Assembly (NCBI GenBank): GCA_964468125.1
Contig: CAYXVF010000041.1
Coordinates: 1 to 50,407, forward strand
Direction: 5' to 3'
DNA length: 50,407 bases
DNA from: CAYXVF01 sp964468125
GTDB lineage: Bacteria; Myxococcota; XYA12-FULL-58-9; CAYXVF01
A model generated the notes under the pieces. That model had not been told where the DNA came from. It did no database searches and saw only the letters and a program-made list of their open reading frames with translations. Below are positions 43,048 through 50,407 of the stretch, piece by piece. Every line of letters starts with the position of its first letter. Within the stretch, counting starts at the first letter, position 1. The position numbers and the translations under genes were made by a program.

Positions 43048-43890
43048 CGGCCCCGAGCGTACGGTCTTTGGCACCCCGCGTTAAGTGTCTCCTGGACGCT
43101 CCTCGCCCTTTTCGTTGTGCTGTCTCCGGCAGCGGCGTTTGCGCAGGGAACCCTCGACGATGTCCGTCGCGAGGTCTACGGCCAATCCGAAAATGATCGG
43201 GACGAGCGCGCGTCGGCGCTCGACCAGGAAGACGACCACCGCGACGTCTACGACGATCACTACGACCTCGACGACCCGAGCGTCGTGGACGCTTTGCTCT
43301 GGCTGCTCTTCAGTCCGAGCGACGGGAGGGCGGACACACGGGTTCATTTCTACGAATCAGAGGAGGCGCGCCTCCAGAGCCAATCGCGCCCGGCGCTCGA
43401 TCCCTTCCGAGTGCAGCTTTCAGTCACGACCGCCTATCTGGAACCGAATCTCGTGCAGACACAATTCAGTGGCGCCCTGCAACTGCTGTCCACGCTAGAA
43501 GTCTCCGGCGGCTACGAGTTGTTCTCGGAGCGTTTGGAGGAGCGAACCGATCGGCTCGGAATCGGTCGGCTTGGAATCGGATTGGAGCTCGGCTCGCCGG
43601 AGCGCGGAGTACGTCTCGTGCCGGCAGTGCATTATTTGCGCTTCAATGACCGATCGAACGTGGAGGGCGGCGCTGAGGTTTCGGCGCGGCTCGAGGCATT
43701 TCCCGGGCCGGTCGTGTTGCGTCTCGACGGCCGCACGGGCGTGATCGGAGATGCGACGACCCGAGCCGTGGGCGTCGACGTCGGTTGGCGGTTCGCGAAT
43801 GTCGTTGAGCTCCATGTCGGCTGGGGTGGACGCGTGATTGGCGACGTGGAGCTTCTCGGGCCGCGGGGAGGACTCCGACTGTGGCTCTAG
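43015..43890 (+). CDS. Secreted beta-strand-rich (outer-membrane-like) protein, unknown function
   Basis: A 291-residue exported protein. A signal peptide (SVSWTLLALFVVLSPAAAFA-Q) sits after a ~25-residue basic leader; an acidic, Asp/Tyr-rich segment follows (DHRDVYDDHYDLDDPSVVD), then ~170 residues of alternating strands (FRVQLSVTTAYLEPNLVQTQ, RLGIGRLGIGLELGSP, VGVDVGWRFANVVELHVGW) as in a small beta-barrel. No family recognised. The GTG at 43015 has GGAG 6 bases upstream and is the only supported start, although it lies inside the 5' end of the divergent deacetylase-family gene if that begins at 43047. Confidence 0.7.
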   Translation: MRAHPLSPNPHRPRAYGLWHPALSVSWTLLALFVVLSPAAAFAQGTLDDVRREVYGQSENDRDERASALDQEDDHRDVYDDHYDLDDPSVVDALLWLLFSPSDGRADTRVHFYESEEARLQSQSRPALDPFRVQLSVTTAYLEPNLVQTQFSGALQLLSTLEVSGGYELFSERLEERTDRLGIGRLGIGLELGSPERGVRLVPAVHYLRFNDRSNVEGGAEVSARLEAFPGPVVLRLDGRTGVIGDATTRAVGVDVGWRFANVVELHVGWGGRVIGDVELLGPRGGLRLWL

Positions 43891-43952
43891 AAGCATGGGG
43901 CTCACCGGAATTCTTGCTTGTGCTCGGAGCGCAGAGCGCGTAGCGCGTAGCG

Positions 43953-46118
43953 GTGGCGAAACACAAGAAACGACGGGCAAAGCCGAAGAACCGATTCCCT
44001 AAACGCCGTCGCGGAGACGAGCCCAACGACATCGACGGTCTGATGGTGCACGGCGTCTTTCAGCTCACGGGCGACGGACACGCGCGCGTGCGTCCGGACC
44101 AGGCGATCGGAATCGCCGAGATCTTCGTCCCCGCGGAGAATTTCGGCGACGCGAAGGACGGGGACTGGGTGACCGTCCGTCTCGATGTTGGCCGCAAGGG
44201 CAAGGTGAAGGGGACCGTCCTGGCGGCTCGTGCCGGCGGCGATCGCAGCTTCGTGGGGGTGATTCAGACCGAGGGCAAAGCCTTCGTGGTCCATCCGGAG
44301 CCGATGGGCCCACCGGCAGCGGTTGCGAGCTCCGATCTCAATGGCGCTCGCGCGCGTGACGCGGTCGTCGCGGAGATCGTTGGCACGACCACGAGCGGAG
44401 CGTCCGAGCGCGCGCGGGTGATCGAAGTTCTCGGTCACATCGACGATCCCAAGGTGCAGGTGGAGCTGGTCGTGCGCGCTCAAGGCTGGCCTCTCCAGTT
44501 TGACGAAGACGTGCTCGCCGAAGCGTCAGCTTTCTACGATGTCGATCCGAGCCAGGCGCTCGAAGACCCACACCGTCGAGACCTGCGATCGATCCCTCAC
44601 GTTACGATCGACGGCGCTGACGCGCGGGATTTCGATGATGCGGTGTGCGCTAAGGAAGAAGGAGAGCGCTATCGCGTCTGGGTTTCGATCGCAGACGTCA
44701 GCCACTACGTTCGCCCGGGAACGGCTCTCGATCGCTCCGCGAAGGCGCGCAGCACGAGCGTATATTTTCCCGATCGCGTGTTGCCGATGCTCCCGGAGCG
44801 CCTCTCAAATGACCTCTGCTCGCTGCGTCCGCACGTGCCGAGGCTCGCGATGACCTGCGAGATGCGCGTCGATCGCAAGGGACACGTCGACGAGGCGTAC
44901 ATCTATCCATCCGTGATCCAGAGCGCGGGGCGACTCACCTACGACCAGGTGCAAGCAGAGCTCGACCGGGCCGACGGAGAAGAGACGGATGTCGATCCAG
45001 GCCCGGCGGTGGAGCATCGCGAGGGGCTCTTGCGCCTGCGAGGTGCGTCGCGAGCTTTCCGGCAGCAGCGGATCGATCGCGGTGCCCTCGAGCTCGAGCT
45101 CCCCGAGTCGGCGGTCAAGCTCAACGAGCGAGGGGTCGCGGTGGGGATCACGCGGAGGCAGCGCAAGGAAGCGCACCGCGTGATCGAGGACTTGATGATC
45201 GGTGCCAACGAAGCCTCGGCGCGCTACGCAGAGGCCCATCAGTGGCCGGTCTTGTTTCGGGTTCACGAGGCGCCAAACGTAGAAAAGCTGCAGGCGGCCG
45301 CCAATTGGGCATCGCGCTTTGGCTGCGAGCTCGACGTCGAGGACGCGGATGATCCTTTGGGTCTCGCCGCGTTCATCGATGCGACGCGGGAGCTCGATGC
45401 TTCGGACGTGATTCACATGCTCACCCTGCGCGCGATGGCGCAGGCGCGCTATTCGCCGGACAACCTGGGACACTATGGCCTGGGCTCGACGGCATACTTG
45501 CACTTCACCTCTCCCATCCGGCGCTACCCGGATCTCTTCACCCATCGCTCGCTGCGCGCGCAGCTCGAAGGTCGCAAACGGCCGAGCGTGGATGTGGAGG
45601 CCCTCGGCGTTCACTGCTCGAGTCAGGAACGCCGAGCGATGGACGCGGAGCGCACGGTGATGCGGCTCATGGAATGCCAGGTGGCCCAGCGATTCATCGG
45701 CTCCACCATGGAGGTGATTGTCACCGGAGTGCACCCGGCGGGAGTTTTCGTGCGGTCGGACCGGCCCTCGGTGGAAGGGCTGATGCCGATCCGCACGCTG
45801 GGCGACGCGGTTGGCGAGTACTTCGACCTCGACGAAGAGGTCATGGCGTTCGTGGCGTCCCGCTCAGGCAAGCGGCTCGCGGTGGGGGACCGCTTTGTCG
45901 CTCGGCTGGTATTCGTGGACGTTTCCCGGCGCCACATCGATTTTGCCCCGGAACAAATAGATCTCGAGGTAGAGGACGATCGCCAACGCGGCGGCACCCC
46001 CGCGCGTACTGACAAACGCGCGACGGCGGCAAAAAAGAACATGGGTCGGAAAAACGACCAATCGACCGATCGCAGGCGAAACAAGGGTGGAAAAAAGCGC
46101 ACGAGTGGTAGGAAATAG
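43953..46118 (+). CDS. rnr: Ribonuclease R (RNB-family 3'-5' exoribonuclease)
   Basis: A 721-residue enzyme that degrades structured RNA from the 3' end. Order: basic N-terminus (KHKKRRAKPKNRFPKRRR), two cold-shock-like domains (~30-180), the RNB domain with the Mg2+-binding DARDFDDAV motif, SVYFPDRVLPMLPERLSNDL, AMTCEM, YSPDNLGHYGLGSTAYLHFT followed by SPIRRYPDL, then an S1 domain (GSTMEVIVTGVHPAGVFVRS) and a Lys/Arg-rich tail. Normal RNase R length is ~750-810, so it is slightly short. The GTG at 43953 is used since no ATG lies before the basic leader. Confidence 0.93.
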   Translation: MAKHKKRRAKPKNRFPKRRRGDEPNDIDGLMVHGVFQLTGDGHARVRPDQAIGIAEIFVPAENFGDAKDGDWVTVRLDVGRKGKVKGTVLAARAGGDRSFVGVIQTEGKAFVVHPEPMGPPAAVASSDLNGARARDAVVAEIVGTTTSGASERARVIEVLGHIDDPKVQVELVVRAQGWPLQFDEDVLAEASAFYDVDPSQALEDPHRRDLRSIPHVTIDGADARDFDDAVCAKEEGERYRVWVSIADVSHYVRPGTALDRSAKARSTSVYFPDRVLPMLPERLSNDLCSLRPHVPRLAMTCEMRVDRKGHVDEAYIYPSVIQSAGRLTYDQVQAELDRADGEETDVDPGPAVEHREGLLRLRGASRAFRQQRIDRGALELELPESAVKLNERGVAVGITRRQRKEAHRVIEDLMIGANEASARYAEAHQWPVLFRVHEAPNVEKLQAAANWASRFGCELDVEDADDPLGLAAFIDATRELDASDVIHMLTLRAMAQARYSPDNLGHYGLGSTAYLHFTSPIRRYPDLFTHRSLRAQLEGRKRPSVDVEALGVHCSSQERRAMDAERTVMRLMECQVAQRFIGSTMEVIVTGVHPAGVFVRSDRPSVEGLMPIRTLGDAVGEYFDLDEEVMAFVASRSGKRLAVGDRFVARLVFVDVSRRHIDFAPEQIDLEVEDDRQRGGTPARTDKRATAAKKNMGRKNDQSTDRRRNKGGKKRTSGRK

Positions 46119-46196
46119 TCGCAAGATCGCACGCGTAGAAAACGCTGAACTGCTTTGAAAGTCTTGAGCAAAATTATTTCTTTTGGACCTGGACAC

Positions 46197-46216
46197 ACCT
46201 GCTAGGGTGAGCAGGT
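46197..46216. promoter_or_regulatory. Perfect inverted repeat, probable operator of the XRE gene
   Basis: ACCTGCT and AGCAGGT (7-base arms) flank the spacer AGGGTG, 12 bases upstream of the XRE-family start codon. XRE-type dimers commonly bind such sites at their own promoters, so autoregulation is inferred. Confidence 0.55.
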
Positions 46217-46228
46217 TAAGGTCAGCGA

Positions 46229-46750
46229 GTGGGTTGGAAAGACGGTTTAGTTCAAATGCAGGTTCGTCAGTACATACAGTTCTCCGACCTGGTGAAAGCG
46301 ATCCGCAAGAAGCACGGAATGAGTCAACGCGCCATGGCGAAGGCGCTGGAAGTGTCACCTGGTTACATTGGCCAGTGGGAGCTCAAGCTCTCCCAACCTT
46401 CCGCGCAGATGGCCGCGAAGCTCTGCCAGGTATTCAACATCGAAGATGTCGAGTACGTGCAGCGCCTCGCATACGCGCAACGGGCTCCTGAGTGGTTGAG
46501 GGATTCGATTCTGCGCGGTCGTGACGTGCAGGCGGGCCCCATGCTTCGCCCCAACGAGCAGCGCATCGTCGATGCGGTGCGCCGTCTGCCTGATTCGGAC
46601 GTGGAGCGTCTGGTCGAGCGGGTGGAAGGTTGGGTCGATGCCATGGATGCTAAGCGCGGATTCTTGAGGGGGACCTCGGTCGGGGCTCGCTCCATCGGTG
46701 AAGACGCCATGCCGGGCGACGCGCGCGGCAACGGCTCCTCCGACCACTGA
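46229..46750 (+). CDS. XRE-family helix-turn-helix regulator
   Basis: A 173-residue DNA-binding protein. Residues ~18-70 form a Cro/CI-type HTH: FSDLVKAIRKKHGMSQRAMA followed by KALEVSPGYIGQWELKLSQP, with recognition helix around SPGYIGQWE. The rest is helical (NEQRIVDAVRRLPDSDVERL) with a charged C-terminus, a possible dimerisation domain. GTG 46229 has AAGG at 7 bases; ATG 46256 is an alternative. A perfect inverted repeat lies just upstream. Target genes are unknown; neighbours are RNase R and, beyond a small ORF, tsf-rpsB on the other strand. Confidence 0.88.
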   Translation: MGWKDGLVQMQVRQYIQFSDLVKAIRKKHGMSQRAMAKALEVSPGYIGQWELKLSQPSAQMAAKLCQVFNIEDVEYVQRLAYAQRAPEWLRDSILRGRDVQAGPMLRPNEQRIVDAVRRLPDSDVERLVERVEGWVDAMDAKRGFLRGTSVGARSIGEDAMPGDARGNGSSDH

Positions 46751-46782
46751 CGCGGCAGCTTCTCCGATTAGACTCTTCACGC

Positions 46783-46932
46783 GTGCCGGCAAGCGTGTGT
46801 CGCGCGGTCGCGAAGCGATATTCCAACGTCGACTATGTGCAGCTCGACGAAAGAGGGTACTGGCTCGTGAGCGAGCCTGGGATTTGGGAGCGTATCACCG
46901 ATTCGATCCGCCAGTCGTTAGCGACGGAGTAG
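46783..46932 (+). CDS. Possible 49-residue protein
   Basis: A GTG-initiated frame of 49 codons ending in TAG. The sequence (RYSNVDYVQLDERGYWLVSE, then PGIWERITDSIRQSLATE) has a protein-like mix of Tyr, Trp, Ile and charged residues, unusual for chance frames in GC-rich DNA, and fills an otherwise empty gap. No ribosome site is obvious and no family is recognised. It could be a small co-regulated protein of the XRE gene, 32 bases upstream. Confidence 0.4.
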   Translation: MPASVCRAVAKRYSNVDYVQLDERGYWLVSEPGIWERITDSIRQSLATE

Positions 46933-46990
46933 ACGGGCGCCGCCTGTAAACGCGGCAATAGACCGGATTCTCGTGGGTCGGGCTCGAACG

Positions 46991-47011
46991 CCGGGCGCAG
47001 CGCGCGCCCGG
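46991..47011. terminator. GC-rich hairpin between the 49-residue ORF and tsf
   Basis: CCGGGCGC-AGCGC-GCGCCCGG: a perfect 8-bp stem with a 5-base loop, 16 bases beyond the tsf stop. There is no T-run on either strand, so it may need Rho or serve as an RNA 3'-end stabiliser. Confidence 0.45.
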
Positions 47012-47026
47012 CCCGATGCAAAATGC

Positions 47027-47680
47027 TTAGCCGCCCTGAACTTGTTTCGCGACCTCGGCCGCGAAGTCTTCCTGCTTCTTCTCGATCCCTTCTCCGAGTT
47101 CGAAGCGGGCGAAGCGGCGGATCTCGATCTTTTCGCCAATCTTGGCGACGATCTCGTTTTGCAGGTCCAGGATCGTCTTGTCCGGATCCTTCACGAATGG
47201 CTGCTCGAGCAGGCAGATCTCCTGGAAGAACTTTCCGATTCGGCCTTCCACCATCTTCTCGATGACATTGTCGGGCTTGCCGCTCTCTTTGGCCTGCTCG
47301 GAGAGGAACGCCTTCTCCTTCGCGACCACATCCTCCGGAACCTCTTCGCGCTTCACGTACTTCGGAGCGGCCGCGGCGATGTGCAAGGCCACGTCCTTGA
47401 CGAACACCTGGAAGTCTTCGCCGCGCGCCACAAAGTCGGTCTCGCTGTTGACCTCGACGAGCACGCCGATCTTGCCGCCGGCGTGAATGTAGCTCGACAC
47501 CGTACCTTCGGCGGCGATCCGGCCGGCCTTCTTGCCTGCCTTCGTCAGACCCTTCTTGCGCAGCTCCTCTTCTGCCTTCTCAAAGTCACCGTCGGTGGCC
47601 TGCAGAGCCTTCTTTGCGTCCATCATCCCCGCCCCGGTCTTGGCACGGAGCTCGGCCACCATCTTCGCGGTAATCGCCAT
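47027..47680 (-). CDS. tsf: Elongation factor Ts
   Basis: Guanine-nucleotide exchange factor that recycles EF-Tu from GDP to GTP. The 217-residue protein begins AITAKMVAELRAKTGAGMMD and has the family signatures DAKKALQATDGDFEKAEEEL, GGKIGVLVEVNSETDFVAR and KYVKREEVPEDVV. It is shorter than E. coli EF-Ts (283) by loss of part of the C-terminal core subdomain, as in many other phyla. ATG 47680 has AGGAG at 5 bases; a GTG one codon earlier is less likely. It follows rpsB by 65 bases in the usual rpsB-tsf operon. Confidence 0.97.
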   Translation of the reverse strand: MAITAKMVAELRAKTGAGMMDAKKALQATDGDFEKAEEELRKKGLTKAGKKAGRIAAEGTVSSYIHAGGKIGVLVEVNSETDFVARGEDFQVFVKDVALHIAAAAPKYVKREEVPEDVVAKEKAFLSEQAKESGKPDNVIEKMVEGRIGKFFQEICLLEQPFVKDPDKTILDLQNEIVAKIGEKIEIRRFARFELGEGIEKKQEDFAAEVAKQVQGG

Positions 47681-47745
47681 CACGTCTCCTGCGGGGACGG
47701 GACCCGTCCCCGACTTCGTTGAAGCAAATCTCGTTGAGTGGCCGG

Positions 47746-48594
47746 TCAGGCCTTGGTCTCTTCCGTCGGGGTTTCCTTGGCCTCTTCAGCGGGAGCGCGA
47801 ACGACTTCGACCTTCGGTCCGCCTTGCTCGCCCCTCGACTCGCGGGGCTTGCCAGCGTCAGCCTTCTGCTTCTTATCGTCGGCCTTCTGCGTTTGGAGGT
47901 GCTTCTCGTAAGCTTGAGCTCCCTCCGCACACGCGTCCGCGACCTTGTTCGCGAAGATGCGGATCGAGCGGATCGCGTCATCGTTGCCCGGGATCACGTA
48001 ATCGATCTCGTCCGGGTCGCAGTTGGTGTCGACCACCGCGACCACCGGGATGCCGAGCTTGCGCGCTTCGGCCACCGCGATGTGTTCCTTCTTGGTGTCG
48101 ATGATGAAGAGGGCGCCCGGCAGACGCGCCATGTCGCGAATCCCGCCGAGGTTCTTCTCGAGCTTTTCGCGCTCGCGATTGAGCCGCACAACTTCCTTCT
48201 TCACCAGTTTCTCGAAGGTGCCGTCCTCTTCCATCTTTTCGATGGAGCGGAGGCGCTCGATCGACTGACGGACCGTGCGGTAGTTGGTCAGTGTTCCGCC
48301 GAGCCAGCGGTTGTTCACGAAGAACTGTCCGCTGCGCTTCGCCGATTCCGCCACCACTTCCTGCGCCTGCTTCTTCGTGCCGACAAAGAGCACCTTCTCA
48401 CCACGCGCGGTCAGGTCCACGAGGAACTGGTGAGCCTTTTGGAATAGGGGAACGGTCTGTTGAAGATCGACGATGTAGATGCCGTTGCGCGCCCCAAAGA
48501 TGTAGGGCTTCATTTTGGGGTTCCAGCGGTTGGTCTGGTGACCAAAGTGGACACCCGCTTCCAGCATCTCGCGCATCGAGATTTCTGCTGCCAT
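47746..48594 (-). CDS. rpsB: 30S ribosomal protein S2
   Basis: Small-subunit protein needed for S1 binding. The 282-residue protein has MREMLEAGVHFGHQTNRWNP, KMKPYIFGARNGIYIVDLQQ, VNNRWLGGTLTNYRTVRQSI and VVAVVDTNCDPDEIDYVIPG. S2 is usually ~225-260 residues; the extra is a charged low-complexity tail (KADDKKQKADAGKPRESRGE, EEAKETPTEETKA). ATG 48594 has AAGGAG at 7 bases. It is the first gene of rpsB-tsf; the 260-base region up to the divergent gene at 48856 should hold its promoter and leader, but no clear riboswitch or site could be named. Confidence 0.97.
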   Translation of the reverse strand: MAAEISMREMLEAGVHFGHQTNRWNPKMKPYIFGARNGIYIVDLQQTVPLFQKAHQFLVDLTARGEKVLFVGTKKQAQEVVAESAKRSGQFFVNNRWLGGTLTNYRTVRQSIERLRSIEKMEEDGTFEKLVKKEVVRLNREREKLEKNLGGIRDMARLPGALFIIDTKKEHIAVAEARKLGIPVVAVVDTNCDPDEIDYVIPGNDDAIRSIRIFANKVADACAEGAQAYEKHLQTQKADDKKQKADAGKPRESRGEQGGPKVEVVRAPAEEAKETPTEETKA

Positions 48595-48855
48595 CTGATT
48601 CTCCTTTAGCGGTTGTTCTTCCGCCGCCCCGCGTGGCAATGACCAGCAACCCCCAAAATCCGGAGGCACCGCCTGGTCCGCGAAGACAGCGTGCGTTTTT
48701 GAGCTCTGCGAGTCTCCTCGCGAAAGCGCGGGGGGGATACCACAGCGAATTTGAATTTCGCAAGGCTCGTCGCCGTCGGGAACCGGGTTTTTTGGAGTCG
48801 CGCCACTCTCCCAGGTAGACTCCTCTCTGCAATCCCCTTGCCGGAGCAGACTACG

Positions 48856-50358
48856 ATGTCTCGTGCAACCTTACTGGCGCTCGCCGCGGTCTCCTTGATG
48901 GGAGCGCCCGTTGCGGCTCAGACCGACGATGCGACGACCAGCGCGCCGACCGCCAAGTTCACCGTCGTGACCGGGAAAGGCCCCGGGGCGCCCAACCTGA
49001 AGCGTCCCGTCGCAAAAAACGTCGAGCGAAAGCTGAAGGTCTTCGGTGAGACGGTCCCGTTCGCACGGTACCGCAAGGCGGCGCGCCAAGAGGGGATCCG
49101 AAAGCCAAAGGAGCTCACGGAGGTCTCCACGGCTCGGACCGTCGGCCCGGCGCTCGGGCTCACCCACGTGATCATCATCGAGTCGGTCCGTGAGCGCGAG
49201 CAGGTCGGCAAGCGCAAGAAGAACGTCTTCTACGCCGAGGTGTCGGTGGTGGAGGTCGCCAGCGGCGACGTCGTGATGACCAACCGCTACCAGCTCGCCG
49301 GCCGTCGGCTCAATCTCGGCATCGGGGTCGACATGGTCGACGCCATCGGTCCTGTGCTCCAGCCGCCCGAACCGGAGCCCGAGCCCGAACCGGCGGAAGA
49401 CCCCATCGCTTTGGCGCCTTTTCCGCCTCCTCCGCCCGCCGAGGGTGAAGCCGCAGCGGACCCGAACGCGGACCCCATGGCGCCTCCTCCTCCGCCGGAA
49501 GACCCCGTGGCCGAGCCGGAACCGGAGTCGCTCGCGTCCAACGAACCGGAGCCGACGAGCTCGAGCTTCGAGATTCTCGGGGGTGAAAACGAAGTCGAAG
49601 ACACCTACGAGCCGCGCTCCCGTCGGCGCCGCGGCGGGAGGCCTGGTCTCGAGCTGCTCGTCGGACCCACCTTCTTGACCCGTACGGGGACTGTTTCCGC
49701 GGGCAACGTGCCGGACGACATTAACTACGACGGGCCGATGCTCGGGGCGAGCCTCGAGCTCGCGTTCTACCCCCTGTCCTTCGGAGGCAAGGGCGACTTC
49801 ATCGAAGGCTTGGGGCTCTATGGTCGTGGATTGTTCTCTCAGGTCACCACCGAATTCGACCCAAATGACCCGGACCAGACCGTCGATAGCACGATCTTCT
49901 CCGGCGAAGGCGGCCTCGCTTTGCGCATTCCCTTCGGAGACGACCGCGACGACGTGTCGATGGGCATCGTCCTGGGCTACGCCTATTGGCAATTCCCTCT
50001 GAGCGACGGCGTCTTCCCGGGCGTGAAGTACGACGGCCCCTATGCCCAGCTCGGCTTCGACATTCCCTTCATCGAGGAGTTCTCGTTCTTTTTCGACGGC
50101 GGCGTGATCCCGCTCTTGAACACCGACGGGCGCACGAAGCGCCTCAACACCCTCGACAGCGGTCTGGCCTACAACGCGAACGCAGGCTTCAAGCTGAAGT
50201 TCGATCCCTTCGACATTCGACTCGTGGGCCACTACCGTGCCTTCACCGCGTCCTACACGGGCACGAGCAGGCTCGGTCTGGTGACCGAGCTCGAAAACGC
50301 CGAGCTCTCGGATACCTACCTTGGCGGCTCGCTGATGCTCGGCATCGCGCTCGACTAG
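48856..50358 (+). CDS. Exported outer-membrane-type protein with Pro/Glu-rich linker
   Basis: A 500-residue protein. The signal peptide (SRATLLALAAVSLMGAPVAA-Q) is followed by a ~150-residue alpha/beta domain (ARTVGPALGLTHVIIIESVR, FYAEVSVVEVASGDVVMTN) similar in look to CsgG/TolB-N-type domains. A Pro/Glu/Asp-rich spacer at ~170-265 (PEPEPEPEPAED, PPPPPAEGEAAA) probably crosses the periplasm. The C-terminal ~230 residues are strand-rich (GLELLVGPTFLTRTGTVSAG, DVSMGIVLGYAYWQFPLSDG, LGGSLMLGIAL), as in a small beta-barrel. Function unknown. GGAG lies 9 bases before the ATG. Only 49 bases follow to the window end; they hold a short hairpin-like GGAG...CTCC and no gene. Confidence 0.75.
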   Translation: MSRATLLALAAVSLMGAPVAAQTDDATTSAPTAKFTVVTGKGPGAPNLKRPVAKNVERKLKVFGETVPFARYRKAARQEGIRKPKELTEVSTARTVGPALGLTHVIIIESVREREQVGKRKKNVFYAEVSVVEVASGDVVMTNRYQLAGRRLNLGIGVDMVDAIGPVLQPPEPEPEPEPAEDPIALAPFPPPPPAEGEAAADPNADPMAPPPPPEDPVAEPEPESLASNEPEPTSSSFEILGGENEVEDTYEPRSRRRRGGRPGLELLVGPTFLTRTGTVSAGNVPDDINYDGPMLGASLELAFYPLSFGGKGDFIEGLGLYGRGLFSQVTTEFDPNDPDQTVDSTIFSGEGGLALRIPFGDDRDDVSMGIVLGYAYWQFPLSDGVFPGVKYDGPYAQLGFDIPFIEEFSFFFDGGVIPLLNTDGRTKRLNTLDSGLAYNANAGFKLKFDPFDIRLVGHYRAFTASYTGTSRLGLVTELENAELSDTYLGGSLMLGIALD

Positions 50359-50407
50359 TCAGAATGGAGCGACCGACTCCGTTTCGCAGATCCGTGGATT
50401 AGACTGC

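Noticed and set aside
1..50407. CRISPR arrays, insertion sequences, prophage genes, integrases, att-like repeats
   Set aside because: No regularly spaced repeats, transposase, integrase or phage structural motif was seen on either strand.

Overview
The window looks like a chromosomal segment of a GC-rich, didermal, free-living bacterium, most likely of the Myxococcota (former Deltaproteobacteria). This is an inference. It rests on high GC with GC-rich third positions, many secreted lipoproteins with cysteine-rich, VCBS/FG-GAP-like and PKD-like repeats, a heptosyltransferase-like enzyme, outer-membrane-type proteins, proteins with EF-hands, and a split holB-ricT...metG cluster. A run of 100 N at 37695-37794 shows that the sequence is a draft scaffold. 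I saw no rRNA, tRNA, CRISPR array, phage, insertion sequence or integrase.

Layout. 0-4.1 kb: a membrane coiled-coil-like protein, then (minus strand) metG, a HEAT-repeat protein and a VOC protein in one tight operon. 4.1-7.7 kb: an accessory insert with a small secreted protein, a DUF2147 protein, a decayed RND pump, its likely TetR regulator with a palindromic operator, and a lipoprotein. 7.7-9.7 kb: holB-ricT. 9.8-16.6 kb: two very large surface lipoproteins flanking a small periplasmic protein. 16.6-18.3 kb: a lysine 2,3-aminomutase and a solo cyclic-nucleotide-binding protein. 18.3-22.6 kb: the most unusual locus, a double EF-hand caspase-like (clan CD) protein with a C-terminal membrane segment, divergent from a cytoplasmic subtilase that lacks its catalytic Asp, followed by a HIT/GalT-like protein. 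22.6-24.3 kb: two membrane proteins. 24.4-26.5 kb: a gene graveyard with a frameshifted cytochrome c, a head-to-head LysR/NmrA deletion scar, and kinase and receiver fragments. 26.5-29.9 kb: hrpB and a Ca2+/cation antiporter, translationally coupled. 30-33.3 kb: a pseudo-receiver, then nadB, a lytic transglycosylase and pgsA-type synthase joined by 4-nt overlaps. 33.4-37.2 kb: a secreted S1 protease, a GT9 glycosyltransferase, DNA polymerase IV and a small EF-hand-like protein. 37.2-41.2 kb: a serine-hydrolase scar, a YjbR-like gene broken by the gap, small proteins, a DUF1963 protein and a UvrD/Rep helicase. 41.2-46.1 kb: a histone-deacetylase-family protein with a large C-terminal extension, overlapping head to head with a secreted protein, then RNase R. 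46.2-50.4 kb: an XRE regulator with a palindromic operator, a 49-residue ORF, tsf and rpsB on the minus strand, and a proline-rich outer-membrane-type protein.

Housekeeping functions (translation, replication, RNA decay, NAD and phospholipid synthesis) alternate with accessory surface and regulatory genes. At least five places show gene decay by deletion or frameshift. The 18.3-22.6 kb cluster is the best candidate for an undescribed system: Ca2+ sensing, a clan CD peptidase fold and a probable pseudo-subtilase, all without signal peptides. No function can be proven from sequence alone.
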